Assembly (NCBI GenBank): GCA_964580215.1
Contig: CAZOJT010000050.1
Span: forward strand, 1-22,283
Reading direction: 5' to 3'
DNA from: SM23-73-3 sp964580215
GTDB lineage: Bacteria > Zixibacteria > MSB-5A5 > SM1-73
DNA: 22,283 nucleotides
The notes below the pieces were generated by a model. It saw only the letters and a list, made by a program, of their open reading frames with translations, had not been told where the DNA came from and did no database searches. The position numbers and the translations under genes were made by a program. The first letter of the stretch is position 1. Each line of letters starts with the position of its first letter. Shown in pieces: positions 6,782-12,924 of this stretch.

Positions 6782-7570
6782 TCAAAATAAGAAATGAGAA
6801 CCAAGTCCTCTGAACAGCATCTCCAGAGATAGATACAAAAGAATAAATACGAATGCTTTCTTGAGATATTCTGCTTTAATTTTTGGAAAGAGATGTGATC
6901 CCAAAGTTGCCCCCACGAAGACTCCCAGCATGGTGAAGCCAGCTACCAGGGGATGGATCTCTCCTCTGGAAAAATAAACGAATGCGCCGGCACTGGCGGT
7001 AACCCCGATCATGAAATTGCTGGTGGCTACTGCGGTCTTGAGCGGCACTCTCATCAGAAGATACATCACCGGAACTTTTACTATCCCACCACCCACACCC
7101 AAAAGCCCGGAGACGTTCCCGGCAAAAAATGAGGCTCCCAAGCCTAAAGGAAGATGAGTTATTTTATATGATTTATTGCCACCGTTTGAATTGCTGGTGT
7201 CTTTCCTCTCATCTTTCTTTTTAAACATTATCCAGGCAGTATAGATCAAAAGAGCGGAAAAGAGGATGAATAAAAGTTGAGGTTTTAAGATACCCGCCAC
7301 TATCCCTCCAGCAATGGCGCCCAGCGTGGTTGCCAGCTCCAGGGTCATCCCCAATCGGATGTCGCAAAGATGTCTTTTTACATACAAACTTGCCGCTCCG
7401 GAGGAGGTGGCGATCACGCACACCAGAGATGCGGCAATAGCTTCCCTCATGGGGATCCCGAATACTAAAGTCAACATGGGAATGATAAGAACACCACCGC
7501 CCAAGCCCAAAACCGAACCGAAGAGTCCGGCAAACAACCCTCCCACTGCCATAAAGAAAAAATCGGACAT
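6782..7570 (-). CDS. TauE/SafE family anion exporter
   Basis: An inner-membrane transporter of 262 aa with about eight hydrophobic segments in two homologous halves. Each half opens with the family Gly-rich motif: GLFGSVLGLGGGVLIIPML (about 16-34), and GLLGVGGGIVKVPVM (about 155-169). The family exports sulfite, sulfoacetate or other sulfur-containing organic anions; the substrate here cannot be read from sequence. The start is the ATG at 7570, with no strong ribosome site seen. It is followed at 6 bp by the DUF1634 gene. Upstream is a 516-bp region filled with palindromic repeats. Confidence 0.88.
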   Translation of the reverse strand: MSDFFFMAVGGLFAGLFGSVLGLGGGVLIIPMLTLVFGIPMREAIAASLVCVIATSSGAASLYVKRHLCDIRLGMTLELATTLGAIAGGIVAGILKPQLLFILFSALLIYTAWIMFKKKDERKDTSNSNGGNKSYKITHLPLGLGASFFAGNVSGLLGVGGGIVKVPVMYLLMRVPLKTAVATSNFMIGVTASAGAFVYFSRGEIHPLVAGFTMLGVFVGATLGSHLFPKIKAEYLKKAFVFILLYLSLEMLFRGLGSHFLF

Positions 7571-7646
7571 TTTATCAATCGCTTATTTTACTCTTACATG
7601 TAATTTACTTCTGAGACGAAAAACCTTTTGCAACTTTTTAAAAGGT

Positions 7647-7666
7647 GTCAGGACTGAGGTCCTGAC
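7647..7666. repeat. GTCAGGAC-TGAG-GTCCTGAC palindrome, copy 1
   Basis: Perfect 8-bp arms with a 4-nt loop. A second copy with a 6-nt loop lies at 7879-7900, in the same orientation, 232 bp away. Confidence 0.8.
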
Positions 7667-7703
7667 ATAACATTTTCTCTTTGCTTCCTTGATAGTCAAG
7701 GTT

Positions 7704-7758
7704 GGTCGGGGGTTCCCTTCAGGGTGAATCCTTTCAGGATGAACCCTAACCCCCGACC
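7704..7758. repeat. GGTCGGGGGTT hairpin with a hairpin nested in its loop
   Basis: The stem GGTCGGGGGTT (7704-7714) pairs with AACCCCCGACC (7748-7758). Its loop, CCCT in the sister copy at 7924-7949, is enlarged by about 29 nt. The extra sequence itself forms a hairpin, AGGGTgAATCCT with AGGATgAACCCT. Confidence 0.75.
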
Positions 7759-7803
7759 TTAGGTTTGGGTGAGCACCCTGAACCAACGGCTAGGTTTTGA
7801 ATT

Positions 7804-7859
7804 GGTAGCCGCCCATCTGGGCGAGGAAGATACGCCCCGCCTCTAGCGGGACGGCTACC
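7804..7859. repeat. Branched palindrome (outer stem plus two inner hairpins)
   Basis: The outer stem GGTAGCCG (7804-7811) pairs with CGGCTACC (7852-7859). Inside are GCCC-ATCT-GGGC (7811-7822) and CCCGC-CTCTA-GCGGG (7836-7850). The arrangement predicts a three-way junction in single-stranded DNA or RNA. Confidence 0.65.
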
Positions 7860-7878
7860 GCTTTCTACATTTTTTAGT

Positions 7879-7900
7879 GTCAGGACTGAGAGGTCCTGAC
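7879..7900. repeat. GTCAGGAC palindrome, copy 2
   Basis: GTCAGGAC (7879-7886), loop TGAGAG, GTCCTGAC (7893-7900). Confidence 0.8.
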
Positions 7901-7923
7901 ACAACATAAAAGCTCACTCTGTT

Positions 7924-7949
7924 GGTCGGGGGTTCCCTAACCCCCGACC
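7924..7949. repeat. GGTCGGGGGTT-CCCT-AACCCCCGACC hairpin
   Basis: Perfect 11-bp arms with a 4-nt loop. This is the uninterrupted sister of the copy at 7704-7758. Confidence 0.85.
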
Positions 7950-8032
7950 GTTAAGGTTCAGGGTGAGGGCGCCCCGAACCAACATCTTACTTAAAGCTCG
8001 ATGGATCAAAGAATCTCTGGATGATTTCCGTG

Positions 8033-8078
8033 CCCGCCAGGTTCGTATGAATGCATACGCATCCCCTGACTTGGCGGG
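8033..8078. repeat. CCCGCCA/TGGCGGG palindrome interrupted by the 20-bp unit
   Basis: CCCGCCA (8033-8039) pairs with TGGCGGG (8072-8078). Removing the 20-bp unit at 8043-8062 leaves a 26-nt imperfect palindrome just downstream of the S41 peptidase stop codon. No T-tract follows on the minus strand. Confidence 0.7.
8043..8062 (-). repeat. 20-bp palindromic insert, copy 8 (remote, intergenic)
   Basis: The plus strand reads TCGTATGAATGCATACGCAT, identical to copy 2. It is the only intact copy outside the transposon zone, nested inside another palindrome 24 bp past the S41 peptidase stop codon. Confidence 0.92.
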
Positions 8079-8086
8079 AAAACCAA

Positions 8087-9736
8087 TCATTTTGAAGTGA
8101 GCAATTCTTTATACTCCTCCGGATCAGACAGAATCTGAATTGCCCTCTTGATCTGGGGATGGTGCTTAAACCACACTCCCTCATACTTGGCGTTTTGTCC
8201 GTAAAGCTTGACCAAGATGTTTTCCTTTATTTCGGATTTTAGATACTTTTCAGACCGCCCGAAATCATTCTCCTTCTCCGCCTTTAAAAGCTCTTCCAGC
8301 TTCGCTATTTGCTGATTTATCGCCTCCGATCTCTCCTCCTCAACCACTGCCTCCTTCAGTTTTTCCAGCTCCAACTCGGATGAGGTCTGGTAAGTGAAAT
8401 CTTTGGTCTTGAGAAACTGTTTAAATTCAGAAAGCATGGCATGGTCTACCTCAAAGTCTCTGAGGAGTTGAGGATGGGTGGCGGTGTAGTGGATGGCAAA
8501 ATCGAAAAATGAGAGCTTAGCCAAAAGATTGTATTCCAAAGGCGATAGATATTCATCACCCACCACCACATCTGGTGCAATTCCGCCGTCACCATATACC
8601 ACTCGCCCGCCCATGGTGAAAAACTTTTGTTTTATCCGTGTCGAATCTAACTCTTCGCTTTTTGCGTCTGAATCTTCTGGTTTTTGAATGCTTCTCCCGG
8701 AGGGGATAAAGTATTTGGCAGTGGTCAGCTTTAAACCAGAGCCATCTTTTAGTTGAATCACACTCTGCACCAGCCCCTTTCCAAAAGTGGTGTCTCCTAT
8801 TATTACCCCTCTATCCCAGTCTTGAATGGCTCCCGCCACGATCTCCGATCCGGATGCAGAACCCTCATCCACCAGCACCGCTAAAGGAAGCTGGGCACAA
8901 AGAGGTTTTCCGAACGAACGAAATTCCTTGTTTTGACTTTTCACCTTTCCTCTGGTCTCCACCACCAGCCTGTCTGGCTCAAGGAAAACACTGGCTGCGG
9001 CAACAGCTTGGGTGAGAAGCCCGCCCGGATTTCCCCTCAGGTCCAGAATCAAGCCTTTGATGTTTTTTCGCAAAAGTTCACTCACCGCCTCTTTCAGCTC
9101 ATCGGCTGAAATGTCGGAGAAGCGATTCAGTCTAATGTATCCGATTTCATCTTGGGCTATGCCATAATAGGGAACCGCTCTTATGGAGATCACATCCCTT
9201 TCGATGGCGTATTCCATTGGCTCACCGATCCCTTCCCTTTCAATGGTGATGTGAACCACGGTTCCCTTCTTTCCCCTGAGTTTAGTTACCGCCTCCTCCA
9301 CGGTGATGCCTTTGGTGGAGACATCTTCAATTTTTATGATCCTGTCCCCGGCTTGAATTCCCATTCGTTCAGCCGGCGTGTCTTCCAAAGGTGAGATGAC
9401 GGTGAGCCATCCGTCCTTGATGGCGATCTCTATCCCCAATCCCTCAAACTGACCGTGAGTGTCTTCCAGCAGTGCACGATGCTGTTTTGGATCCAGATAC
9501 TCTGAGTATGGGTCCAGAGTTTCCAGCATCCCCTTAATCCCCGCCTTGATCAAATTTTCGGAATCAACATCCTCCATATAGTAAGAGCTCACCACCGAAG
9601 CTATTTGATTGAATTCCTCCAGATTTACGTAAAGACTGTTGGTTAAGGCATAAACCAGCCCCCCAACCAAAAGCCCGATTATGACAACACCCAAAAACAG
9701 AGCCCACTTTCTGACCTTTATATATTCTTCAAACAT
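8087..9736 (-). CDS. S41-family C-terminal processing peptidase
   Basis: A membrane-anchored periplasmic serine protease of the CtpA/Prc type, 549 aa. One N-terminal membrane helix (about 11-31) is followed by a PDZ domain (about 98-170, GLGIEIAIKDG...GIQAGDRIIKI) that binds substrate C-termini. The S41 protease core then has LRGNPGG and the catalytic region. By alignment with E. coli Prc, the catalytic Ser295 (in GSASGSE), Asp306 and Lys320 (FGKGLVQ) are all present. A charged, helical C-terminal part (about 400-549) is longer than in minimal CtpA. The ATG at 9736 is preceded by GGAGG at 6 bp; a TTG at 9742 touches that site and is unlikely. It probably trims secreted or envelope proteins. 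Confidence 0.92.
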   Translation of the reverse strand: MFEEYIKVRKWALFLGVVIIGLLVGGLVYALTNSLYVNLEEFNQIASVVSSYYMEDVDSENLIKAGIKGMLETLDPYSEYLDPKQHRALLEDTHGQFEGLGIEIAIKDGWLTVISPLEDTPAERMGIQAGDRIIKIEDVSTKGITVEEAVTKLRGKKGTVVHITIEREGIGEPMEYAIERDVISIRAVPYYGIAQDEIGYIRLNRFSDISADELKEAVSELLRKNIKGLILDLRGNPGGLLTQAVAAASVFLEPDRLVVETRGKVKSQNKEFRSFGKPLCAQLPLAVLVDEGSASGSEIVAGAIQDWDRGVIIGDTTFGKGLVQSVIQLKDGSGLKLTTAKYFIPSGRSIQKPEDSDAKSEELDSTRIKQKFFTMGGRVVYGDGGIAPDVVVGDEYLSPLEYNLLAKLSFFDFAIHYTATHPQLLRDFEVDHAMLSEFKQFLKTKDFTYQTSSELELEKLKEAVVEEERSEAINQQIAKLEELLKAEKENDFGRSEKYLKSEIKENILVKLYGQNAKYEGVWFKHHPQIKRAIQILSDPEEYKELLTSK

Positions 9737-9781
9737 AATCAACCTCCAGAGATTAGACAGCTTTATTCAGATAATTTTTGA

Positions 9782-9800
9782 TTTAGTTTTTATAACTAAA
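9782..9800. promoter_or_regulatory. TTTAGTT-N5-AACTAAA inverted repeat upstream of the S41 gene
   Basis: A 7-bp inverted repeat about 45 bp before the S41 start codon, in an AT-rich leader. It could be an operator. A second perfect inverted repeat, GTTCGAT-TT-ATCGAAC, lies at 9863-9878. Neither matches an operator I recognise. Confidence 0.3.
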
Positions 9801-9881
9801 CACTTTTCGGTCCGAGATCTCAATATATAAACGTCACCCGGAGATATATTATTTTCGCAGTCGTTCGATTTATCGAACTCC

Positions 9882-9938
9882 CAAAAAGCCCAATCACCGC
9901 CTTTGGCGGGATACCGCTAAAAGCGGTATAAATTGGGC
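9882..9938 (-). terminator. Rho-independent-type terminator after thymidylate kinase, with nested hairpins
   Basis: On the minus strand, GCCCAAT pairs with ATTGGGC and is followed directly by TTTTT. Inside the loop are two further hairpins, TACCGCT/AGCGGTA (9912-9928) and the CCGCC/GGCGG unit (9897-9909). It begins 68 bp past the thymidylate kinase stop codon. Confidence 0.6.
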
Positions 9939-10005
9939 AACTACAGAAATTAGATTTTTTTATTGGATTTAGGATAGATCGAGCTTCCATCCCCACTAAT
10001 CCAAC

Positions 10006-10650
10006 TCATTTATTTTTTGACCAATTTGATTTACTCAAAAAATAATCCACCACCTTCCTTACCTTTTGCCAAGTCTTGTCGATATTTTCAGTTCCATCCA
10101 CGACTTTTATTCTTTTTCTGTTCTGCCGGACAATGGTTAAATATCCTTCTCTTATCCTCTGATGAAATTCAAGTCTCTCCTTTTCCAAACGGTCTTTTTT
10201 TCTTTTCTTCTTTCTTCTCTTAGAAGAAGTCTCTGTTGGCACATCTAAAAGTATGGTCAAGTCCGGCAAAAGCCCGAATGTGGAGATATGGTTTAAGTCT
10301 TTTATCATCTTTTTGTTCAAACCTCGCCCATAACCCTGATAGGCCAAGCTGGAATCAGAGTATCTATCACAGATTACCACTTTACCCTCTTTCAAGGCGG
10401 GCAAAATCACCCTCTCGGTAAGCTGAGATCTGGCGGCTTCATACAACAAAAGCTCAGTCAAAGCGGTCATCGCTGAGCTCTTTTTACTTAACAGTATTCT
10501 TCTAATTCTTTCCGCTATACCGTCTCCTCCCGGCTCCCTTACCAGAAGAACGTTATATCCATTTCTTCGCAGGTAGGAGCCAAGCCTCCGCGCTTGGGTG
10601 GTCTTGCCACAGAAGTCTATTCCTTCAAAAGTTATGAAAAATCCAGTCAT
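10006..10650 (-). CDS. tmk: Thymidylate kinase
   Basis: Cytoplasmic kinase (214 aa) converting dTMP to dTDP with ATP, needed for DNA synthesis. The P-loop is EGIDFCGKTTQ (9-19), with Phe-Cys where most homologues have Gly-Ser/Ala. The REPGG motif follows, then CDRYSDSSLAYQGYGRGL, the thymidine-binding DRx core. The LID region (about 146-160) is unusually Lys/Arg-rich (SSKRRKKKRKKDRLEKE). Length is normal. The start is the ATG at 10650; the ribosome site is weak. It lies downstream of the inositol-3-phosphate synthase gene but behind a strong terminator, so it is probably transcribed on its own. Confidence 0.93.
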   Translation of the reverse strand: MTGFFITFEGIDFCGKTTQARRLGSYLRRNGYNVLLVREPGGDGIAERIRRILLSKKSSAMTALTELLLYEAARSQLTERVILPALKEGKVVICDRYSDSSLAYQGYGRGLNKKMIKDLNHISTFGLLPDLTILLDVPTETSSKRRKKKRKKDRLEKERLEFHQRIREGYLTIVRQNRKRIKVVDGTENIDKTWQKVRKVVDYFLSKSNWSKNK

Positions 10651-10681
10651 ATCCGATTTTCAGTTTTCAGTCTGCAGTTTT

Positions 10682-10709
10682 CAGTCTCCAGACTGCCTAC
10701 TGGAGACTG
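10682..10709. repeat. CAGTCTCCAG-N8-CTGGAGACTG palindrome
   Basis: Perfect 10-bp arms. It follows three short direct repeats of the TTTTCAGT(C/T) type (about 10656-10685), just upstream of the thymidylate kinase gene. Confidence 0.75.
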
Positions 10710-10737
10710 CCGAATCTCAAGATCGAAAGCTACCAGA

Positions 10738-10774
10738 GAAAACAAAGAGGTGGTGTATGGTTCCAACCACCTCC
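10738..10774 (-). terminator. Rho-independent terminator after inositol-3-phosphate synthase
   Basis: On the minus strand, GAGGTGGT pairs with ACCACCTC across an 11-nt loop and is followed by TTTGTTTTC. It is about 35 bp past the synthase stop codon. This is the cleanest classical terminator in the window. Confidence 0.75.
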
Positions 10775-10807
10775 CTGAAATGCTTTGTCTATTTTTCAAA
10801 TAGAGTT

Positions 10808-11932
10808 CTATCTTTTCACCGACTTCTTAGTTTTCAAAGGTGCAGCCTTTTTTTCTTTTTTGCCATATTTTTTGATGAACTCTTCGGTCAGAATGCGTGC
10901 CTCCTCATCGGTATATTGTTTGGGTGGCGACTTCATGAAATAGGAGGATGGAGCATCCATGGCTCCAGAAAGCTTATGATTTAAAGCCAATTTGCAGCAT
11001 CTCACCGCATCTATCACCACCCCGGCAGAGTTGGGGGAATCCCATACCTCTAATTTAAACTCCACATTTAAGGGGACATCGCCGAAGGTCCGTCCCTCCA
11101 TCCGTATGTAAGCCCATTTTCTGTCGGTCAGCCAGGCTACATAATCGGAGGGTCCGATATGCACATTGTCAGCACCTATATCGTAATCCAGTTGGGAGGT
11201 GACCGCATTGGTCTTGGATATCTTTTTTGATTCCAGCCGGGAACGCTCCAGCATGTTCAAAAAGTCGGTGTTTCCCCCAACATTTAATTGAGAGGTTCTC
11301 TCTAACTTTACTCCTCTGTCCCGGAAAAGCCTGGTCAAGACCCGGTGCGCTATGGTGGCTCCCACCTGGGACTTGATATCGTCACCGATTACCGGCAAGC
11401 CCCGATCAACAAAACGCTTTTGCCAGTATTTCTCTCTGGCGATGAAAACCGGGATGCAGTTGACGAAGCCACAACCAGCATCCAAAACCTGCTCCACATA
11501 CCATTTGGTTGCCTCCTCACTTCCCACCGGAAGATAGCTGACCACCACATCCGTTTTAGTATCCTTGAGTATCTTAACTATATCCGCGGTATGACCGGGA
11601 GCTTTCTGAATTATCTTGGAAAGATACTCTCCCAATCCATCATGGGTCATCCCCCGGTGAACCGGAACTCTTAGGCGAGGCACCGAACAGAACTTATAAG
11701 TGTTGTTGGGATAGGTGAAGATGGCTTCGGAAAGATCCTTTCCCACTTTGTTTTTGTCAATATCAATAGCGGCAGAGAACTCGATGTCTCTTATGTGATA
11801 CCCCCCTAAATTAACGTGCATCAATCCGGGGACAAAATCCTTTTCCTTTGCGTTCTTATAATATTCCACCCCCTGCACGAAAGAGGAGGCACAATTGCCC
11901 ACGCCGATTATGGCAACTCTAACCTTATCCAT
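10808..11932 (-). CDS. ino1: Inositol-3-phosphate synthase (MIPS)
   Basis: A cytoplasmic NAD-dependent isomerase (374 aa) making 1L-myo-inositol 1-phosphate from glucose 6-phosphate, the first step of inositol-lipid or inositol-solute synthesis. The Rossmann loop IIGVGNCASS (about 8-17) lies at the N-terminus. The family blocks MTHDGLGEYLS, VNCIPVFIA, GDDIKSQVGAT, QLNVGGNTDFLNM and ESKKISKTNAV are all present. The length matches the short prokaryotic form. A strong ribosome site (AGGAGG, 4 bp before ATG) and a -10 TATAAT upstream support the start. A lysine-rich tail (about 358-374) looks dispensable. It lies next to a phosphatidyltransferase that could use its product. Confidence 0.95.
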   Translation of the reverse strand: MDKVRVAIIGVGNCASSFVQGVEYYKNAKEKDFVPGLMHVNLGGYHIRDIEFSAAIDIDKNKVGKDLSEAIFTYPNNTYKFCSVPRLRVPVHRGMTHDGLGEYLSKIIQKAPGHTADIVKILKDTKTDVVVSYLPVGSEEATKWYVEQVLDAGCGFVNCIPVFIAREKYWQKRFVDRGLPVIGDDIKSQVGATIAHRVLTRLFRDRGVKLERTSQLNVGGNTDFLNMLERSRLESKKISKTNAVTSQLDYDIGADNVHIGPSDYVAWLTDRKWAYIRMEGRTFGDVPLNVEFKLEVWDSPNSAGVVIDAVRCCKLALNHKLSGAMDAPSSYFMKSPPKQYTDEEARILTEEFIKKYGKKEKKAAPLKTKKSVKR

Positions 11933-11981
11933 ATCTCCTCCTTTCGACTACAACTCTCCATGGTTAAACTAAACATAATGT

Positions 11982-12010
11982 ATTATAGCAAACGAATAAA
12001 ACAAATTGAA
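11982..12010 (-). promoter_or_regulatory. Likely promoter of inositol-3-phosphate synthase
   Basis: On the minus strand, TTCAAT (12010-12005) and a perfect TATAAT (11987-11982) are 17 bp apart; the -10 box lies about 50 bp before the start codon. The -35 match is weak. Confidence 0.45.
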
Positions 12011-12018
12011 ATATTGCC

Positions 12019-12192
12019 TGTCATGTTGAGCGGAGCGAAATCCCGCAATACGGGGTTGAGCGGAGCGAAACATCTCTCTATATGTTCGCCTGGCGCCGAG
12101 ACTTTTCGTGTGGCTGGGCGGTGTACGCACACAGGCATAGGTAGGAACGTAGACTGATGGAAGTCAGATTCTTCGCTACGCTCAGAATGACA
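12019..12192. repeat. Inverted-repeat element of the TGAGCGGAGCGAA type
   Basis: TGTCATGTTGAGCGGAGCGAA at the left pairs imperfectly with TTCGCTACGCTCAGAATGACA at the right; TTGAGCGGAGCGAAA is also repeated directly at 12055. It fills most of the space between the CDP-alcohol phosphatidyltransferase and inositol synthase genes. Its minus-strand translation reads CHSERSEES, a well-known false ORF. Confidence 0.75.
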
Positions 12193-12231
12193 TGTAAGAA
12201 TCATTATTGTTTTTGTATTGCCTGAATCAAT

Positions 12232-12858
12232 TTATTTGTTTTCCAGTTTCTTAAGTTCATTTCGAATAAAGACTACCCTCTGGATCACGGTGATATTGGC
12301 GAAGATGGCTATGAACCAGATGGTAGCTATCACAATATATATTCCGATCCCGGGTATGGCACCCAAAAGGGATCCGATGGCTAAGTAAGTCACCCTTTCC
12401 TGTCTTTGCATAAACCCCACCTTACATTCAATTCCCAAGCCCTCTGCTCTTGCCCGGGTATAGCTTACCATAAAAGAACCGGCGATGGCTAAAATTATCA
12501 AATAGACTATATGACTATACTTATCATGAAAAAAGATAACCAGTCCCAAAAAGAGCAGAACCTCGGAGTATCTATCGATGGTGGAATCCATAAGGGCACC
12601 GAATTTTGACATTCGGTTGGTCTCCCGGGCTAACCTCCCGTCCAGCACATCACACATGCCCGCCAGCACCACCATCACCCCAGCGGAGAAAAAATATCCC
12701 TGCCGAAAGAAGTTGAAAGCCAAGATTGAGAGCGCCAGTCCAGAAAAAGTGATAACGTGAGGATGAACCCTTAAGTTTATCAGTAACCTTGCGATCGGCT
12801 CGATGACCGTCTCAAATCCGTTGACCCAGTGCTTGTTTAAAAGTTTCAACTCTGCCAT
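12232..12858 (-). CDS. CDP-alcohol phosphatidyltransferase, probably inositol-phosphate type
   Basis: Membrane enzyme (about 208 aa) that transfers a phosphatidyl group from a CDP-lipid to an alcohol. The family signature D-x2-DG-x2-AR-x8-G-x3-D-x3-D is complete (DVLDGRLARETNRMSKFGALMDSTIDR). About six hydrophobic helices follow the usual pattern. Because inositol-3-phosphate synthase is next to it, the likely product is phosphatidylinositol phosphate, as in mycobacterial and Bacteroides enzymes; phosphatidylglycerophosphate synthase remains possible. The start is uncertain: ATGs at 12858 and 12864 and a GTG at 12876 share the frame. I prefer 12858 because it gives a family-like N-terminus. 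It follows the PAP2 gene closely and may be co-transcribed with it. Confidence 0.85.
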   Translation of the reverse strand: MAELKLLNKHWVNGFETVIEPIARLLINLRVHPHVITFSGLALSILAFNFFRQGYFFSAGVMVVLAGMCDVLDGRLARETNRMSKFGALMDSTIDRYSEVLLFLGLVIFFHDKYSHIVYLIILAIAGSFMVSYTRARAEGLGIECKVGFMQRQERVTYLAIGSLLGAIPGIGIYIVIATIWFIAIFANITVIQRVVFIRNELKKLENK

Positions 12859-12924
12859 AGTCATGGATTCCCACACATCTTTACCCCAAAGATCAAAATC
12901 CCTCCGTCTTTAGACTTTATAATA

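Larger units (their letters stand above)
7571..8086. other. Repeat-mosaic intergenic region, no gene seen
   Basis: This region holds, in order, GTCAGGAC palindrome copy 1 (7647-7666), a GGTCGGGGGTT hairpin with an inner hairpin in its loop (7704-7758), and a three-way-junction-like structure (7804-7859). These are followed by GTCAGGAC palindrome copy 2 (7879-7900), a second GGTCGGGGGTT hairpin (7924-7949), and a CCCGCCA/TGGCGGG palindrome split by the 20-bp unit (8033-8078). The short open frames across it look like translated repeats. The promoter of the exporter gene may lie in it, but none stands out. Confidence 0.7.

Noticed and set aside
8033..8078. Rho-independent terminator of the S41 gene
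   Set aside because: A hairpin is present but no T-tract follows on the minus strand.
7583..8184. Short ORFs in the intergenic region downstream of the S41 gene
   Set aside because: They translate palindromic repeats, and part of one overlaps the S41 gene in another frame; no ribosome sites or recognisable domains.
11983..12204. Small ORF reading CHSERSEES...
   Set aside because: It is the well-known translation of a non-coding inverted repeat, not a protein gene.
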